Part shown: positions 8,207 to 17,378 of the stretch, piece by piece
How the letters are laid out: each line of letters opens with the position of its first letter
Numbering within the stretch: the first letter of the stretch is position 1
Assembly: GCF_003574835.2 (NCBI RefSeq)
Contig: NZ_CP063196.1
Coordinates: 2,418,001-2,482,000 of the forward strand
Length of the DNA stretch: 64,000 bases
Direction of reading: 5' to 3'
Source of the DNA: Thermobifida halotolerans
GTDB taxonomy: Bacteria; Actinomycetota; Actinomycetes; Streptosporangiales; Streptosporangiaceae
The notes under the pieces: generated by a model
Seen by the model: the letters and a program-made list of their open reading frames with translations, nothing else
Database searches by the model: none
What the model was told of the DNA's origin: nothing
Translations under genes and position numbers: made by a program

Positions 8207-9988
8207 ATGGAACCCACAGACCAGAGGCGCACCGCCTCACCCACCACCCGCAGCACCGGCGGCACGCGCGCCCGCGCCGCCGGAAGTCCCCGCGACGACC
8301 GGGAACAGCGGGCACTGCTGCGCCAGCGACTGGACTTCCTCAACGAGGCCACCATGGCGATCGGAGGAAGTCTCGACCCGGAGAAGAGCGCGTTCGGGTT
8401 CGCCGACGCACTGGTGCCGCTCCTGGCGGACTTCGCGGCGGTGCACCTCCACGACACCCTGCTGCCGCCCCACCCGCTCGACATCGGCCTTCCCGAATCC
8501 GCCAACGCGCTGCCCCGTACCCTGCGGCAGACCGCGGTCACCCACGACGGCGACGCCCGCTGGGCCGTCCTGGCCACCGAGGACGGCACCTGGACGCCGG
8601 ACCCCGCGCACCCGGCCCACCGGGCGATGGCCACCGGGCGCCCCGTCGTCTGCGACGTGGACGAGACGGTCGCCCGCGCCCTGACCGGCGACCGGCCCGA
8701 AACACTCCTGGGCTGCCCGCTGCTCGCCGTCCCGCTGTCGGTGCGGGGACGGACCCTGGGCGCCGCGCTCCTGATGCGCGGCCCCGGCCATCCGCACTTC
8801 GACGAGGTGGACGTACTGACCGCGCGCCAGCTCGCCGCCCAGGCCAGCCTGGGCGTGGACAACGCCCACCTCTACCGGGCCCAGACCACCATCGGCGACG
8901 CCCTGCAGCACAGCATGCTGCCGACACTGCCCTCGCGCCTGTCCAGCGTGGACATCGCCTACCGGTACGTCAGCAGCAGCCACACCGCCCAGGTCGGCGG
9001 AGACTGGTTCGACGCGATCCCGCTGCCCGGCAGCCGGGTCGCGCTCGTGGTGGGCGACGTCATGGGCCACGGTCTGCGCTCCGCCGCGGTCATGGGCCAG
9101 TTCCGCACCGCCGTGCAGACCCTGGCCGCCATGGACCTGCCGCCCGACCACGTGCTGCGCCACCTGGACGACCTCGCCCACCAGCTCGGCGAGGGCTACC
9201 TGGCCACCTGCCTCTACGCGGTCTACGACCCGGTCACCCACCGCTGCTCGATCGCCAGCGCCGGACACGTCCCACCGGTCCTGCTGCACTCCGACGGCAC
9301 CGCCGAGCTCCTGCGCCCGCCCACCGGCGCGCCGATCGGACTGGGCGGGGTGGCCTTCGAGTCGTTCGAGTTCACCGTGGACGACGGCGAGGTGCTGGTG
9401 CTGTGCACCGACGGACTGGTGGAGTCGCGCCACCGGGACGTCGACTCCGGGCTGGCCGCGCTGCGCGCCAACCTCGCCCACCCCGACCTGCCGCTGGACG
9501 ACCAGTGCGAGACGCTGCTGCGGGCGCTGCACACACCCGAGCAGGAGGACGACGTGGCGCTGCTGCTCGCCCGGCTGCGCGGTGTCCCCAGCGGGGACTT
9601 CGCCCAGTGGATGCTGCAGCCGCGCCCCACCACCCCCGCGCTGGCGCGCCGCCTCATCCGCACCACGCTCACCGAGTGGGGCCTGCCCTCACTGATCGAC
9701 CTGGTCGAACTGCTGGCCACCGAACTGGTCACCAACGCCGTCCGCTACGCCTCCCGGCCGATCGACCTGCGGCTGCTGCGCACCGACATCCTGCTGTGCG
9801 AGGTCACCGACGACGACCAGCACCGGCCGGTGCTGCGTCAGGCGTCGACCACCGACGAGGGCGGGCGCGGCCTGCAACTCGTCAGCAGCCTGTCCCGGCG
9901 GTGGGGCGCCAGCGCCAAGACGACCGGAAAGGTGGTCTGGTTCGAACTGGACCTGCCCGCCGACGGACACGCCTTCCCACCGGGTTGA
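8207..9988 (+). CDS. GAF-PP2C(SpoIIE)-HATPase regulatory phosphatase
   Basis: A 593-residue cytoplasmic signalling protein of the partner-switching type. A GAF-like sensor domain spans about 40-225. A SpoIIE/RsbU-like PP2C phosphatase (about 235-460) has metal-binding GGDWFD (264-269), GDVMGHG (283-289) and a later CTDGLVE. A C-terminal RsbW-like HATPase has ELVTNAVRYA near residue 510. One protein thus carries both phosphatase and anti-sigma-type kinase folds; no anti-sigma antagonist or sigma gene lies nearby. The ATG at 8207 follows GGAGAG at the right distance. A GTG at 8102 is in frame but lacks a site. Confidence 0.87.
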   Translation: MEPTDQRRTASPTTRSTGGTRARAAGSPRDDREQRALLRQRLDFLNEATMAIGGSLDPEKSAFGFADALVPLLADFAAVHLHDTLLPPHPLDIGLPESANALPRTLRQTAVTHDGDARWAVLATEDGTWTPDPAHPAHRAMATGRPVVCDVDETVARALTGDRPETLLGCPLLAVPLSVRGRTLGAALLMRGPGHPHFDEVDVLTARQLAAQASLGVDNAHLYRAQTTIGDALQHSMLPTLPSRLSSVDIAYRYVSSSHTAQVGGDWFDAIPLPGSRVALVVGDVMGHGLRSAAVMGQFRTAVQTLAAMDLPPDHVLRHLDDLAHQLGEGYLATCLYAVYDPVTHRCSIASAGHVPPVLLHSDGTAELLRPPTGAPIGLGGVAFESFEFTVDDGEVLVLCTDGLVESRHRDVDSGLAALRANLAHPDLPLDDQCETLLRALHTPEQEDDVALLLARLRGVPSGDFAQWMLQPRPTTPALARRLIRTTLTEWGLPSLIDLVELLATELVTNAVRYASRPIDLRLLRTDILLCEVTDDDQHRPVLRQASTTDEGGRGLQLVSSLSRRWGASAKTTGKVVWFELDLPADGHAFPPG

Positions 9989-10000
9989 CCGGGCTTCGCC

Positions 10001-10093
10001 GGTGGGGTTCTCGTGGGGCGTCGGGGGCGGGGAGGTCGCGGACCGCTCCCGGCCCAGGAAACTTCGGCCCGACCCCCACGGCGAGACCCCACC
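10001..10093. terminator. Long imperfect inverted repeat between convergent genes
   Basis: Arms 10001-10025 and 10068-10093 pair imperfectly over about 25 bases (GGTGGGGT...GTCGGG against CCCGAC...ACCCCACC). They lie between the phosphatase gene and the convergent helicase gene and would act as a bidirectional terminator. Confidence 0.65.
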
Positions 10094-10146
10094 ACCGCCC
10101 CGGGTTCTCCGGGAAGAACCCGCACCCACCACAGAATCCCCGTGAG

Positions 10147-12357
10147 TCACCCGGCCAGCCGGTGGTCCAGTGCGGTGTGGCGACGCCCCGAGGCGGTGTT
10201 GCGCACCGCCTGGGCGACGGCCCGGCGCGACCCGACCAGGACCACCAGCCGTTTGGCGCGGGTGATGGCGGTGTAGAGCAGGTTGCGCTGCAGCATCATC
10301 CAGGCGCTGGTGGTCACGGGGATGACGACGCACGGGTACTCGCTGCCCTGGGAGCGGTGCACGGTCAGCGCGTAGGCGTGGGTCAGCTCGTCGAGTTCGG
10401 CGAAGTCGTAGCCGACCTCCTCGCTTTCGTCGGTGAGGACCGTCAGCGCCTGCTCGACCGGGTCGATGGCGGTGACGTTGCCCAGGGTGCCGTTGAACAC
10501 CCCGTTGGCTCCCTTGTCGTAGTTGTTGCGAATCTGCACCACCTTGTCGCCGACCCGGAACACCCGGCCGCCCACGCGCCGCTCGGGCGCTCCCGGACGG
10601 GACGGGGTGAGCGCCTCCTGCAGCAGCACGTTGAGGTTGCCCGCTCCGGCGGGACCGCGGTGCATGGGGGCCAGGACCTGGATGTCGCGGCGCGGGTCGA
10701 GACCGAAGCGGCGGGGAACGCGGTTGGCGACCACGTCGACGGTCATCTCCGCGGCGGCCTCGGCGTCCTCGCAGGGAAAGAGGAAGAAGTCCGACATCCC
10801 CGCCAGTTCGACGGGCTTGCCGGTGTTGACGCGGTGCGCGTTGGTGACCACACCGGACTGGGCGGCCTGGCGGAACACCTGGGTGAGGCGGACGCTGGGC
10901 ACGGGAGAGCCGTCGGCCAGCAGGTCGCGCAGCACCTGTCCGGCGCCCACCGAGGGAAGCTGGTCGACGTCGCCGACGAACAGGAGGTGCGCGCCGGGAG
11001 GGACGGCCTTGGCCAGCTTGTTGGCCAGCAGCAGGTCGAGCATGGACGCCTCGTCGACCACGAGCAGGTCGCAGTCGAGGGGGCGGTCCCGGTCGTAGGA
11101 GGCGTCGCCGCCGGGTCTGAGCTCCAGCAGCCGGTGCACGGTGGAGGCCTCGTGCCCGGTCAGCTCGGTCAACCGCTTGGCCGCGCGCCCGGTGGGGGCG
11201 GCCAGGACGATCCTGGCGCGTTTGGCCGCGGCCAGGGTGATGACGGAGGCGACGGTGAAGGACTTGCCGCAGCCCGGGCCGCCGGTGAGAACCGCGACCT
11301 TGCGGGTCAGTGCGAGCCGGACCGCCCGCTCCTGGGCGGGAGCCAGCTCGGCGCCGGTGCGCTCGCGCAGCCAGGACAGCGCCCGGTCCCAGTCCACGTC
11401 GGCGAAGGCGCCCAGGCGGTCCTCGGGGGCGTCCAGCAGGGCGCGCAACTGGTTGGCCAGCGACGTCTCGGCGCGGTGGAACGGAACCAGGTAGACGCCC
11501 GTCACCGTCTCGCCGTCGCGGTCGGGCAGCTTCTCGCGCACCACCCCCTCCTCGGCGACGAGTTCGGCCAGGCAGTCGATCACCAGGGCCGAGTCGACCT
11601 GCAGGATCTTGACAGCCTCGCTGATCAGCGTCTCCTCGGGCAGAAAGCAGTGGCCGTTGCCCGTGGACTCCGACAGGGTGAACTGGATTCCGGCCTTGAC
11701 GCGCTGCGGGCTGTCGTGCGGGATGCCGACCGCGCGGGCGATGGAGTCGGCGGTCTTGAACCCGATGCCCCACACGTCGGCGGCCAGCGAGTAGGGCTCC
11801 TCGCGCACCACCCGGATCGAGTCGTCGCCGTACTTCTTGTAGATGCGCACCGCCAGTGACGTGGAGACCTCGATGCCCTGGAGGAAGACCATCACCTCCT
11901 TGATGGCTTTCTGCTCCTCCCACGCCTCGGTGATGATCTTCGTGCGCTTGGGGCCGAGCTTGGGCACCTCCATGAGCCGTTCGGGGGTGTGCTCGATGAC
12001 GTCGAGCGCCTGGTCGCCGAAGTGGTTGACGATGTGCTCGGCCAGCCGCGGCCCCACCCCCTTGACCAGCCCCGAGCCCAGGTAGCGGCGGATGCCCTGC
12101 ACGGTCGCGGGCAGCACCGTCGTGTAGTTGTCCACCTGGAACTGCCGCCCGTACTGGGGGTGGGAGGTCCAGCGCCCCTCCATGCGCAGCGACTCGCCGG
12201 GATGGGCGCCCAGCAGCGAGCCGACCGCGGTGACCAGGTCGCCGCCGCGCCCGGTGTCCACGCGGGCCACGGTGTAGCCGGTCTCCTCGTTGGCGTAGGT
12301 GATGCGCTCCAGCACCCCTTCGAGCACCGCCGTGCGGAACGGTTCACCGGAAGCCAT
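10147..12357 (-). CDS. recD2: RecD2-type ATP-dependent DNA helicase
   Basis: A 736-residue superfamily 1B 5'-3' helicase. The N-terminal third holds an OB-like and helix-hairpin-helix region (GLVKGVGPRLAEHIV, then PKLGPKRTK) typical of RecD2 rather than the RecD of RecBCD. Walker A GGPGCGKS and VVDEASMLD (motif II) mark the motor, and THAYALTVHRSQGSEYP near the C-terminus is the UvrD_C_2 segment. It probably acts in replication-linked DNA repair. ATG at 12357 follows GGGGAGGTG, so the longer open frame upstream is not used. Confidence 0.92.
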   Translation of the reverse strand: MASGEPFRTAVLEGVLERITYANEETGYTVARVDTGRGGDLVTAVGSLLGAHPGESLRMEGRWTSHPQYGRQFQVDNYTTVLPATVQGIRRYLGSGLVKGVGPRLAEHIVNHFGDQALDVIEHTPERLMEVPKLGPKRTKIITEAWEEQKAIKEVMVFLQGIEVSTSLAVRIYKKYGDDSIRVVREEPYSLAADVWGIGFKTADSIARAVGIPHDSPQRVKAGIQFTLSESTGNGHCFLPEETLISEAVKILQVDSALVIDCLAELVAEEGVVREKLPDRDGETVTGVYLVPFHRAETSLANQLRALLDAPEDRLGAFADVDWDRALSWLRERTGAELAPAQERAVRLALTRKVAVLTGGPGCGKSFTVASVITLAAAKRARIVLAAPTGRAAKRLTELTGHEASTVHRLLELRPGGDASYDRDRPLDCDLLVVDEASMLDLLLANKLAKAVPPGAHLLFVGDVDQLPSVGAGQVLRDLLADGSPVPSVRLTQVFRQAAQSGVVTNAHRVNTGKPVELAGMSDFFLFPCEDAEAAAEMTVDVVANRVPRRFGLDPRRDIQVLAPMHRGPAGAGNLNVLLQEALTPSRPGAPERRVGGRVFRVGDKVVQIRNNYDKGANGVFNGTLGNVTAIDPVEQALTVLTDESEEVGYDFAELDELTHAYALTVHRSQGSEYPCVVIPVTTSAWMMLQRNLLYTAITRAKRLVVLVGSRRAVAQAVRNTASGRRHTALDHRLAG

Positions 12358-12439
12358 CGAGGCACCTCCCCAGTGGTCGGAGCAACAGGGACACCGCTGA
12401 CGGTATCCGACAGCGGTGACGTCCGACCCGGGGTCGCGG

Positions 12440-12469
12440 GGTGACGGGGGCCGCTGCGCCCCCGTCACC
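12440..12469 (-). terminator. Hairpin ending the dehydrogenase operon
   Basis: An 11-base-pair stem (GGTGACGGGGG with CCCCCGTCACC, 8-base loop) directly after the stop codon of the 64-residue gene. Confidence 0.7.
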
Positions 12470-12475
12470 GGCGGC

Positions 12476-12670
12476 TCACCGGCTGCTTCCGCGCTCCCCC
12501 TTGGGGCCCAGGCCGCGCTCGGTGCGCAGCCGCGGCTCCCGGCCCTCCTCGCGGAGTTCCCGGTTGGCCTGCTCGCCTGCGCCCTGGTCGTTGGCTGTCC
12601 CCTCGTTCTCCAGCCGCTTGCGCCGACGGGCGCGCTCGGTGTCGTACTTGTGGCTTCCCGGTTGCGGCAT
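12476..12670 (-). CDS. Small hydrophilic protein of unknown function
   Basis: A 64-residue, highly charged protein (Arg, Lys, Glu and Gly rich) with no hydrophobic core, probably disordered. I do not recognise a family. The gene is supported by a strong GGAGGAAG site before the ATG, its place 24 bases after the previous gene, and the terminator that follows at once. It is the last gene of a three-gene unit with a DUF8129-like protein and a zinc dehydrogenase. Confidence 0.65.
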   Translation of the reverse strand: MPQPGSHKYDTERARRRKRLENEGTANDQGAGEQANRELREEGREPRLRTERGLGPKGERGSSR

Positions 12671-12694
12671 GACGTCTTCCTCCTCGGTCTCCGG

Positions 12695-13048
12695 TCAGGG
12701 CTGCCGGTCGCCCTTGGGCCTGGCGGGCTGGGCGGGCACCCCGTGCGGCGGCGGGTTGCTGGACGGACTCTGGCTGGCCTCCCCGACCGGGGAGCCGCCC
12801 GACGCGGGCGGGGCCGTCTCCGGGGTCGCCGACTGGTCACCGGACGACGGCCGCCCTCCCTCCTGCAGACTCCTGATCCGCTGGTTCAGCAGTTCCAGCA
12901 CCGGTGTGCGCTGGGCGTGCGCCTCCTCGTAGGCGACGAGCTCGCGCAACTGCTCCTCCGACAGCGAGCGGATGCGGTGCTGCAGGGTGCCCAGCGGCAG
13001 GTTCTCGTAGTCGGGAAGCACCAGGTCGCTGCGGTGTACTCGGGGCAT
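12695..13048 (-). CDS. Conserved actinobacterial protein, N-terminal DUF8129-like domain
   Basis: A 117-residue protein with two parts. Residues 1-65 (LPDYENLPLGTLQHRIRSL followed by an E/Q/H-rich helix) resemble the short domain found in actinobacterial lipid-droplet-associated and stress proteins. Residues 66-117 are a low-complexity Pro/Ser/Gly tail, probably disordered. GAGGAGGT precedes the ATG. It lies between the dehydrogenase and the 64-residue gene, all on one strand. Function unknown; the domain name is from memory of the family and is tentative. Confidence 0.7.
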   Translation of the reverse strand: MPRVHRSDLVLPDYENLPLGTLQHRIRSLSEEQLRELVAYEEAHAQRTPVLELLNQRIRSLQEGGRPSSGDQSATPETAPPASGGSPVGEASQSPSSNPPPHGVPAQPARPKGDRQP

Positions 13049-13093
13049 CGGACCTCCTCGTCCTCGTGGTCGGCTGCCGGACCGGCGACCCGG

Positions 13094-14302
13094 TCACACG
13101 GTGGTGAGGGCCACCTTGGTCCATCCCGGCTCGTGCCGGTCGAACGCCTCGTAGGCGCGCAGGACGTCTCCGGTGATGGGCTCCTCCTGGGTCAGCACCG
13201 AGGTGATGTCGAGCTGCTGGGAGGCCACCATGTCCAGCAGTTTCGGGATGTACTTGCGGTGGTTGCAGTTGCCCATGTTGAGCGCCAGGTTCTTGTTCAT
13301 GGCCTGCCCGATCGGGAAGGTGTCGGTTCCGGGCGGGTAGACCCCGATGATCGCCACCGTCCCGGCCTTGGCGACCGCGTCCACGGCCCACCTGAGGGCC
13401 TGCGCGGAGGCGCCGCCGACGGTCCGCTCGTCCCCGGTCCGGGCACTGGGCACCGAGGCCGCGTGCTCCTTCTCCAGGCGGTGCACGTCGTCTCCGGTGG
13501 AGGCCGCCGGGCCGCTGGTGGGCCGTTCGGCGTCCACGCCCACGGCGTCGATCACCCGGTCGGGGCCGATGCCGCCGGTCAGCTCCACCAGTGCGGCCAC
13601 GGGGTCCTCACGGGTGTAGTCGATCACCTCGGCGTGCAGGGCACGCGCCTGCTCCAGCCTGCTGGGCACCGCGTCGACGGCCAGTACCCGGCCCGCCCCC
13701 TGCTGCCAGGCGCTCAGGATCGCGAACATGCCCACCGGGCCGCAGCCGAAGACCGCGACGGTGTCCCCGGTGGTGATCTCGGCCAGCCGGGCGCCGAACC
13801 AGCCGGTGGGGAAGATGTCGGAGAGCAGGATGCCCTCCTCGTCGCTGACCCGGTCGGGCAGGCCCACCAGGCCGATGTTGGCGTAGGGCACCCGGACCCG
13901 CTCGGCCTGCATGCCCTGGAAGGAGCCGGTGGACTGCGGGCCGCCGAAGAACGCCGTTCCGGCGCGGCGGCCGCCCGGGTTGGCGTTGTCGCACTGGGCG
14001 AAGTAGCCGGCGCGGCAGTAGCTGCAGGTACCGCAGCCGATCGTGGAGGGGATCACCACCCGGTCGCCGGGGCGGAAGTTGCGCACCTCGGAGCCGACCT
14101 CGGTGACCACTCCCACGCCCTCGTGGCCCATGACCGTGCCCGGTTCCATGCCCGGCATCGTGCCCCGCACCATGTGCAGGTCGGTGCCGCAGATCGCACT
14201 GGTGGTGACCTGGACGATCGCGTCCTGGGGGTCCTGGACGGTCGGCTCGGCGACCTCGTCCAGCCGGATGTCCCCCACTCCGTGCCACACCACGGCTCTC
14301 AT
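13094..14302 (-). CDS. Zinc-dependent alcohol/formaldehyde dehydrogenase family protein
   Basis: A 402-residue medium-chain dehydrogenase. Catalytic zinc ligands are Cys38 and His60-Glu61; structural zinc is held by Cys90, Cys93, Cys96 and Cys104. A Rossmann GCGPVG follows near residue 190. An insertion of about 40 residues in the cofactor half and the AMNKNLALNMGNCNHRKY segment place it with the glutathione-independent formaldehyde dehydrogenase-like branch. Substrate is uncertain. GGGGGAGA precedes the ATG. It leads an operon with two small proteins of unknown role. Confidence 0.88.
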   Translation of the reverse strand: MRAVVWHGVGDIRLDEVAEPTVQDPQDAIVQVTTSAICGTDLHMVRGTMPGMEPGTVMGHEGVGVVTEVGSEVRNFRPGDRVVIPSTIGCGTCSYCRAGYFAQCDNANPGGRRAGTAFFGGPQSTGSFQGMQAERVRVPYANIGLVGLPDRVSDEEGILLSDIFPTGWFGARLAEITTGDTVAVFGCGPVGMFAILSAWQQGAGRVLAVDAVPSRLEQARALHAEVIDYTREDPVAALVELTGGIGPDRVIDAVGVDAERPTSGPAASTGDDVHRLEKEHAASVPSARTGDERTVGGASAQALRWAVDAVAKAGTVAIIGVYPPGTDTFPIGQAMNKNLALNMGNCNHRKYIPKLLDMVASQQLDITSVLTQEEPITGDVLRAYEAFDRHEPGWTKVALTTV

Positions 14303-14475
14303 GTCGTCTCCCCCTCGTGTCGGCGCGGAGCCGCTCGGCGGCGCGGCCCCGCCGGGTAGGCGCGTTCCGGCTCCGTTCGCGTCCGGACCGGAGGGCGCGT
14401 GTGCCCACTATCCGAGGTCACCGGTCTCAACCCTCACCACCGGAGAAACCGGGGCCCCGGGGCGGGCGCGTCCGC

Positions 14476-15432
14476 TCACCGCGGACGCACGGCCGCGGTG
14501 AGCACCTCGGCCAGCAGCCACGGGTCCGCGTTGCCGCCCGAGACCACCGCGACCGTGCGTCCGCGGGGGGTGCGGCCGGACAGGTAGGCCGCGGTCGCCA
14601 GGGCTCCGCTGGGCTCGGCGACCAGGCGGGCGCGCCGGGCCAGAACCCCCATCGCCGCGCGGATCTGCGCCTCGCCGACCGTCACCACCGAGTCCAGGCG
14701 CTCCCGCAGGTGGGCGAAGGTCAACTCGGAGTTGCCCACCCGCACCCCGTCGGCGATCGTGTGCCGGGTCCGCTCCGACGCCCACACCGTGCGCCGCCCC
14801 AGCGCGAGCCCTTCGGCGGTGTCGGCGGCGGCCTCCGGTTCCACTCCGACCACCCTCGCCGAGGGGCGCAGTGCCGTGACCGCCGTGGCCACGCCCGAGG
14901 CGAGACCCCCGCCGCCCACCGGGACCAGTACCACGTCGACCTCGGGCAGGTCCGCCACGATCTCCAGTCCGACCGTGCCCTGGCCCGCGATCACGTCGGG
15001 GTGGTCGAAGGGCGGCACGAGCGCGGCCCCCTCCTCGGCGGCCAGGGCGCGGGCCGTCTCCTCCCGCCGCTCGGGCGGGACCGTGACCACGCGCGCGCCC
15101 ATCGCGCGCATCGCCTCGACCTTCACCGGTGAGGCGCCCTCGGGGGCCACCACCGTGCACCTCGCCCCCAGCGCCCTGGCCGCGTGGGCGAGGGCCTGGC
15201 CGTGGTTGCCCGAGGAGTGGGTGACCACGCCCCGGGCGCGGGTGGCCCCGTCCAGCAGCGCCACCGCGTTGGTCGCCCCGCGGATCTTGAAGGCTCCCGT
15301 CGGCTGCAGGTTCTCCGGTTTCACCCAGAACTCGCCGTCCGCCCACGGACACGGCACCACCGGTGTGCGCACCACGCCGCCCGTCAGCCGCTGTGCCGCC
15401 TCGCTGACCTGCCGCAGCCCGACCAGTTCCAT
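14476..15432 (-). CDS. Threonine/serine dehydratase, PLP-dependent
   Basis: A 318-residue fold-type II PLP enzyme. Lys49 in PTGAFKIRG is the Schiff-base lysine, SSGNHGQ binds the substrate carboxylate, PVGGGGLASG cradles the phosphate, and VSGGN near the C-terminus contacts the pyridine nitrogen. It lacks the ACT-like regulatory domain of biosynthetic IlvA, so it is a catabolic threonine/serine dehydratase or a serine racemase-like enzyme. It stands alone, divergent from a WYL regulator 135 bases away that might control it. The ATG at 15432 was chosen because homology begins there. Confidence 0.88.
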   Translation of the reverse strand: MELVGLRQVSEAAQRLTGGVVRTPVVPCPWADGEFWVKPENLQPTGAFKIRGATNAVALLDGATRARGVVTHSSGNHGQALAHAARALGARCTVVAPEGASPVKVEAMRAMGARVVTVPPERREETARALAAEEGAALVPPFDHPDVIAGQGTVGLEIVADLPEVDVVLVPVGGGGLASGVATAVTALRPSARVVGVEPEAAADTAEGLALGRRTVWASERTRHTIADGVRVGNSELTFAHLRERLDSVVTVGEAQIRAAMGVLARRARLVAEPSGALATAAYLSGRTPRGRTVAVVSGGNADPWLLAEVLTAAVRPR

Positions 15433-15567
15433 GCCCTCGCCCTTCCTCTCCCCCGCACACCCCGAGCACGGGCCGTGCCGGCGCCGACCGCCGACCACCG
15501 TGGTCCTACCCCGCCCCGCCTTCCTCGCCCGGGGAACCGAACACACGGAAGGCGGGACAATGGGGGC

Positions 15568-16548
15568 ATGCGCGCCAGTCGCCTCCTGTCCCTGCTCCTG
15601 CTGCTGCAGAACCGCGGCCGGTTGACCGCCGCACAGCTCGCCGCCGAACTGGAGGTCTCCGAACGCACCATCTACCGCGACGTGGAGTCGCTCAGCGCCG
15701 CGGGCATCCCCGTCTACGCCGAGCGGGGCGTGGGCGGCGGCTACCGGCTGGTGGACGGCTACCGCACCCGGCTGACCGGTCTCAACGACGGCGAGGCCGA
15801 CTCGGTGTTCCTGACCGCGGTGCCCCAGGCCGCCGCCGAGCTGGGGCTGGGCGCGGAGATGGCCGCCGCCAACCGCAAGCTCCTGGCCGCCCTGCCCGAC
15901 AGCATGCGCGAGCGCGCCGAGCGCGTGCGCGACCGGTTCCACCTGGACGCGCCCGCCTGGTTCCGCGAACCCGACCAGGCCCCGCACCTGGCGGCGATCG
16001 CCTCGGCGGTGTGGGAGCAGCGTGTCATCGCGGTGCGCTACCGGCGGTGGAACTCCGACCCGGTGGAGCGGGTCCTCGCCCCGCTCGGCCTGGTCCTCAA
16101 GAGCGGGCTGTGGTACTTCGTGGCCCTGCCCCATCCGGACACCTCCGGTCGCGGCCCGCGCACCTTCCGCGCCGCACGGGTCGACGAGGCCACCGGCACC
16201 GGCGAGCGCTTCTCCCGTCCCGACGACTTCGACCTGGCCGCCTACTGGGAGGAGTGGTCCCGCGAATTCGAGGCGGGACTCTACACCGGCACCGCCCGGG
16301 TGCTGCTCACCCCGGCGGGCCGCGACCTGCTGCGCGCCACCTGTCCGCCCGCGCTGCACGGCGCGCTGGACGCGGCCGAGCCGCGCCCCGACGGCCGACT
16401 GCACGCGGAGGTCCCGTTCGAGTCCCTGGAGCAGGCCACCGCGCAGTTCACGCAGTGCGGCCCCGACGCCGAGGTGCTGGAACCGGCGGAGCTGCGACAG
16501 CGGGTGGTGGAACGGGCCCGCGCCACCGTCCGCCGCTACGCGGAGTGA
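15568..16548 (+). CDS. HTH-WYL domain transcriptional regulator (YafY family)
   Basis: A 326-residue DNA-binding protein. Residues 1-60 form a winged helix-turn-helix (LTAAQLAAELEVSERTIYRDVE), followed by a WYL ligand-sensing domain around 140-210 (WYFVALPH) and the C-terminal WCX extension. The family senses nucleic acid or small ligands and acts locally or globally. It starts at ATG 15568; a longer frame upstream has no ribosome site. It is divergent from threonine dehydratase, and its tail overlaps the convergent DUF817 gene by 13 bases. Confidence 0.87.
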   Translation: MRASRLLSLLLLLQNRGRLTAAQLAAELEVSERTIYRDVESLSAAGIPVYAERGVGGGYRLVDGYRTRLTGLNDGEADSVFLTAVPQAAAELGLGAEMAAANRKLLAALPDSMRERAERVRDRFHLDAPAWFREPDQAPHLAAIASAVWEQRVIAVRYRRWNSDPVERVLAPLGLVLKSGLWYFVALPHPDTSGRGPRTFRAARVDEATGTGERFSRPDDFDLAAYWEEWSREFEAGLYTGTARVLLTPAGRDLLRATCPPALHGALDAAEPRPDGRLHAEVPFESLEQATAQFTQCGPDAEVLEPAELRQRVVERARATVRRYAE

Positions 16549-17378
16549 GCCGAGGGGGACTCGACCAGCGCGTGCCGCTTCTTCCAGGCGACCACCAGGA
16601 CGAACGACACGGTCACCAGCAGCGCCCAGGACCCGAACTTGCTGAGCGACACCATCGTCCACACCTCGGCCTGGTCGGGGTAGTTCCAGGCGCCCAGCAG
16701 GGTGGCGATGTTCTCGGCGAGCCACAGGAAGAACCCGATCAGCACGAACGCCAGCGCCAGCGGCATGCGGTAGCGGGTCCGGCCCACCGTGAAGTACACC
16801 CACGTGCCCCAGGTCACCGCGAGCACCGCCACCGCGAGCGCGGAGCGCAGGTCGGGCAGCCAGTGGTGGGTGAAGAAGTTGAGGTAGACCGCGGCGGCCA
16901 CGACCGCCGTGGCGGCGCGCCGGTAGCCGGTGAGCCGCAGGTCGAGCAGCCGCCAGGAGCGCACCACGTAGCTGCCCACCGCGGCGTACATGAACCCGCT
17001 GTACAGCGGGACCCCGCCGAGCTTGGTGAGGGCGGGCTCGGGGTAGACCCAGGAGCCCATCTGCACCTTGAACAGCTCGAAGACCAGGCCGACCACGTGG
17101 AAGCCGAGGATCGCCAGCAGTTCCCGGCCGCTCTCCAGGCGCAGCGCCCAGAACACCGCGGTCACCGCGACCAGGTAGACCAGCAGCGCGTCGTAGCGGG
17201 GGATCGGCAGCGGCAGAAGCATGGACAGTCCCAGACCGGCGAAGACGCACGCCGCGAACGCGCACGACCACGCCTGCGCCCAGCCGAAGCGCACGAACTG
17301 CGCGACGAGCCGCCCGGCCCGGCCCCGCGCCTCGATCCGCCCCAACACCGCTTCCAGCGGCCGCCACTCCAGCGACAC
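16536..17378 (-). CDS. DUF817 family integral membrane protein
   Basis: A 280-residue protein with about eight hydrophobic helices and the DUF817 motifs FELFKVQMGSWVYPEP, FMYAAVGSYV and NFFTHHWLPD. Function is unknown; paired acidic and His residues in the membrane are conserved in the family. The GTG start at 17378 follows AAGGGGG. A longer open frame continues upstream into repeat-rich DNA and is rejected. The stop codon overlaps the convergent regulator gene tail-to-tail. Confidence 0.85.
   Translation of the reverse strand: MSLEWRPLEAVLGRIEARGRAGRLVAQFVRFGWAQAWSCAFAACVFAGLGLSMLLPLPIPRYDALLVYLVAVTAVFWALRLESGRELLAILGFHVVGLVFELFKVQMGSWVYPEPALTKLGGVPLYSGFMYAAVGSYVVRSWRLLDLRLTGYRRAATAVVAAAVYLNFFTHHWLPDLRSALAVAVLAVTWGTWVYFTVGRTRYRMPLALAFVLIGFFLWLAENIATLLGAWNYPDQAEVWTMVSLSKFGSWALLVTVSFVLVVAWKKRHALVESPSAHSA

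Noticed and set aside
9403-11859. Very long open frame opposite recD2 and past the phosphatase gene
   Set aside because: It is antisense to clear helicase motifs, has no domain, and is expected in GC-rich DNA where the complementary frames stay open.
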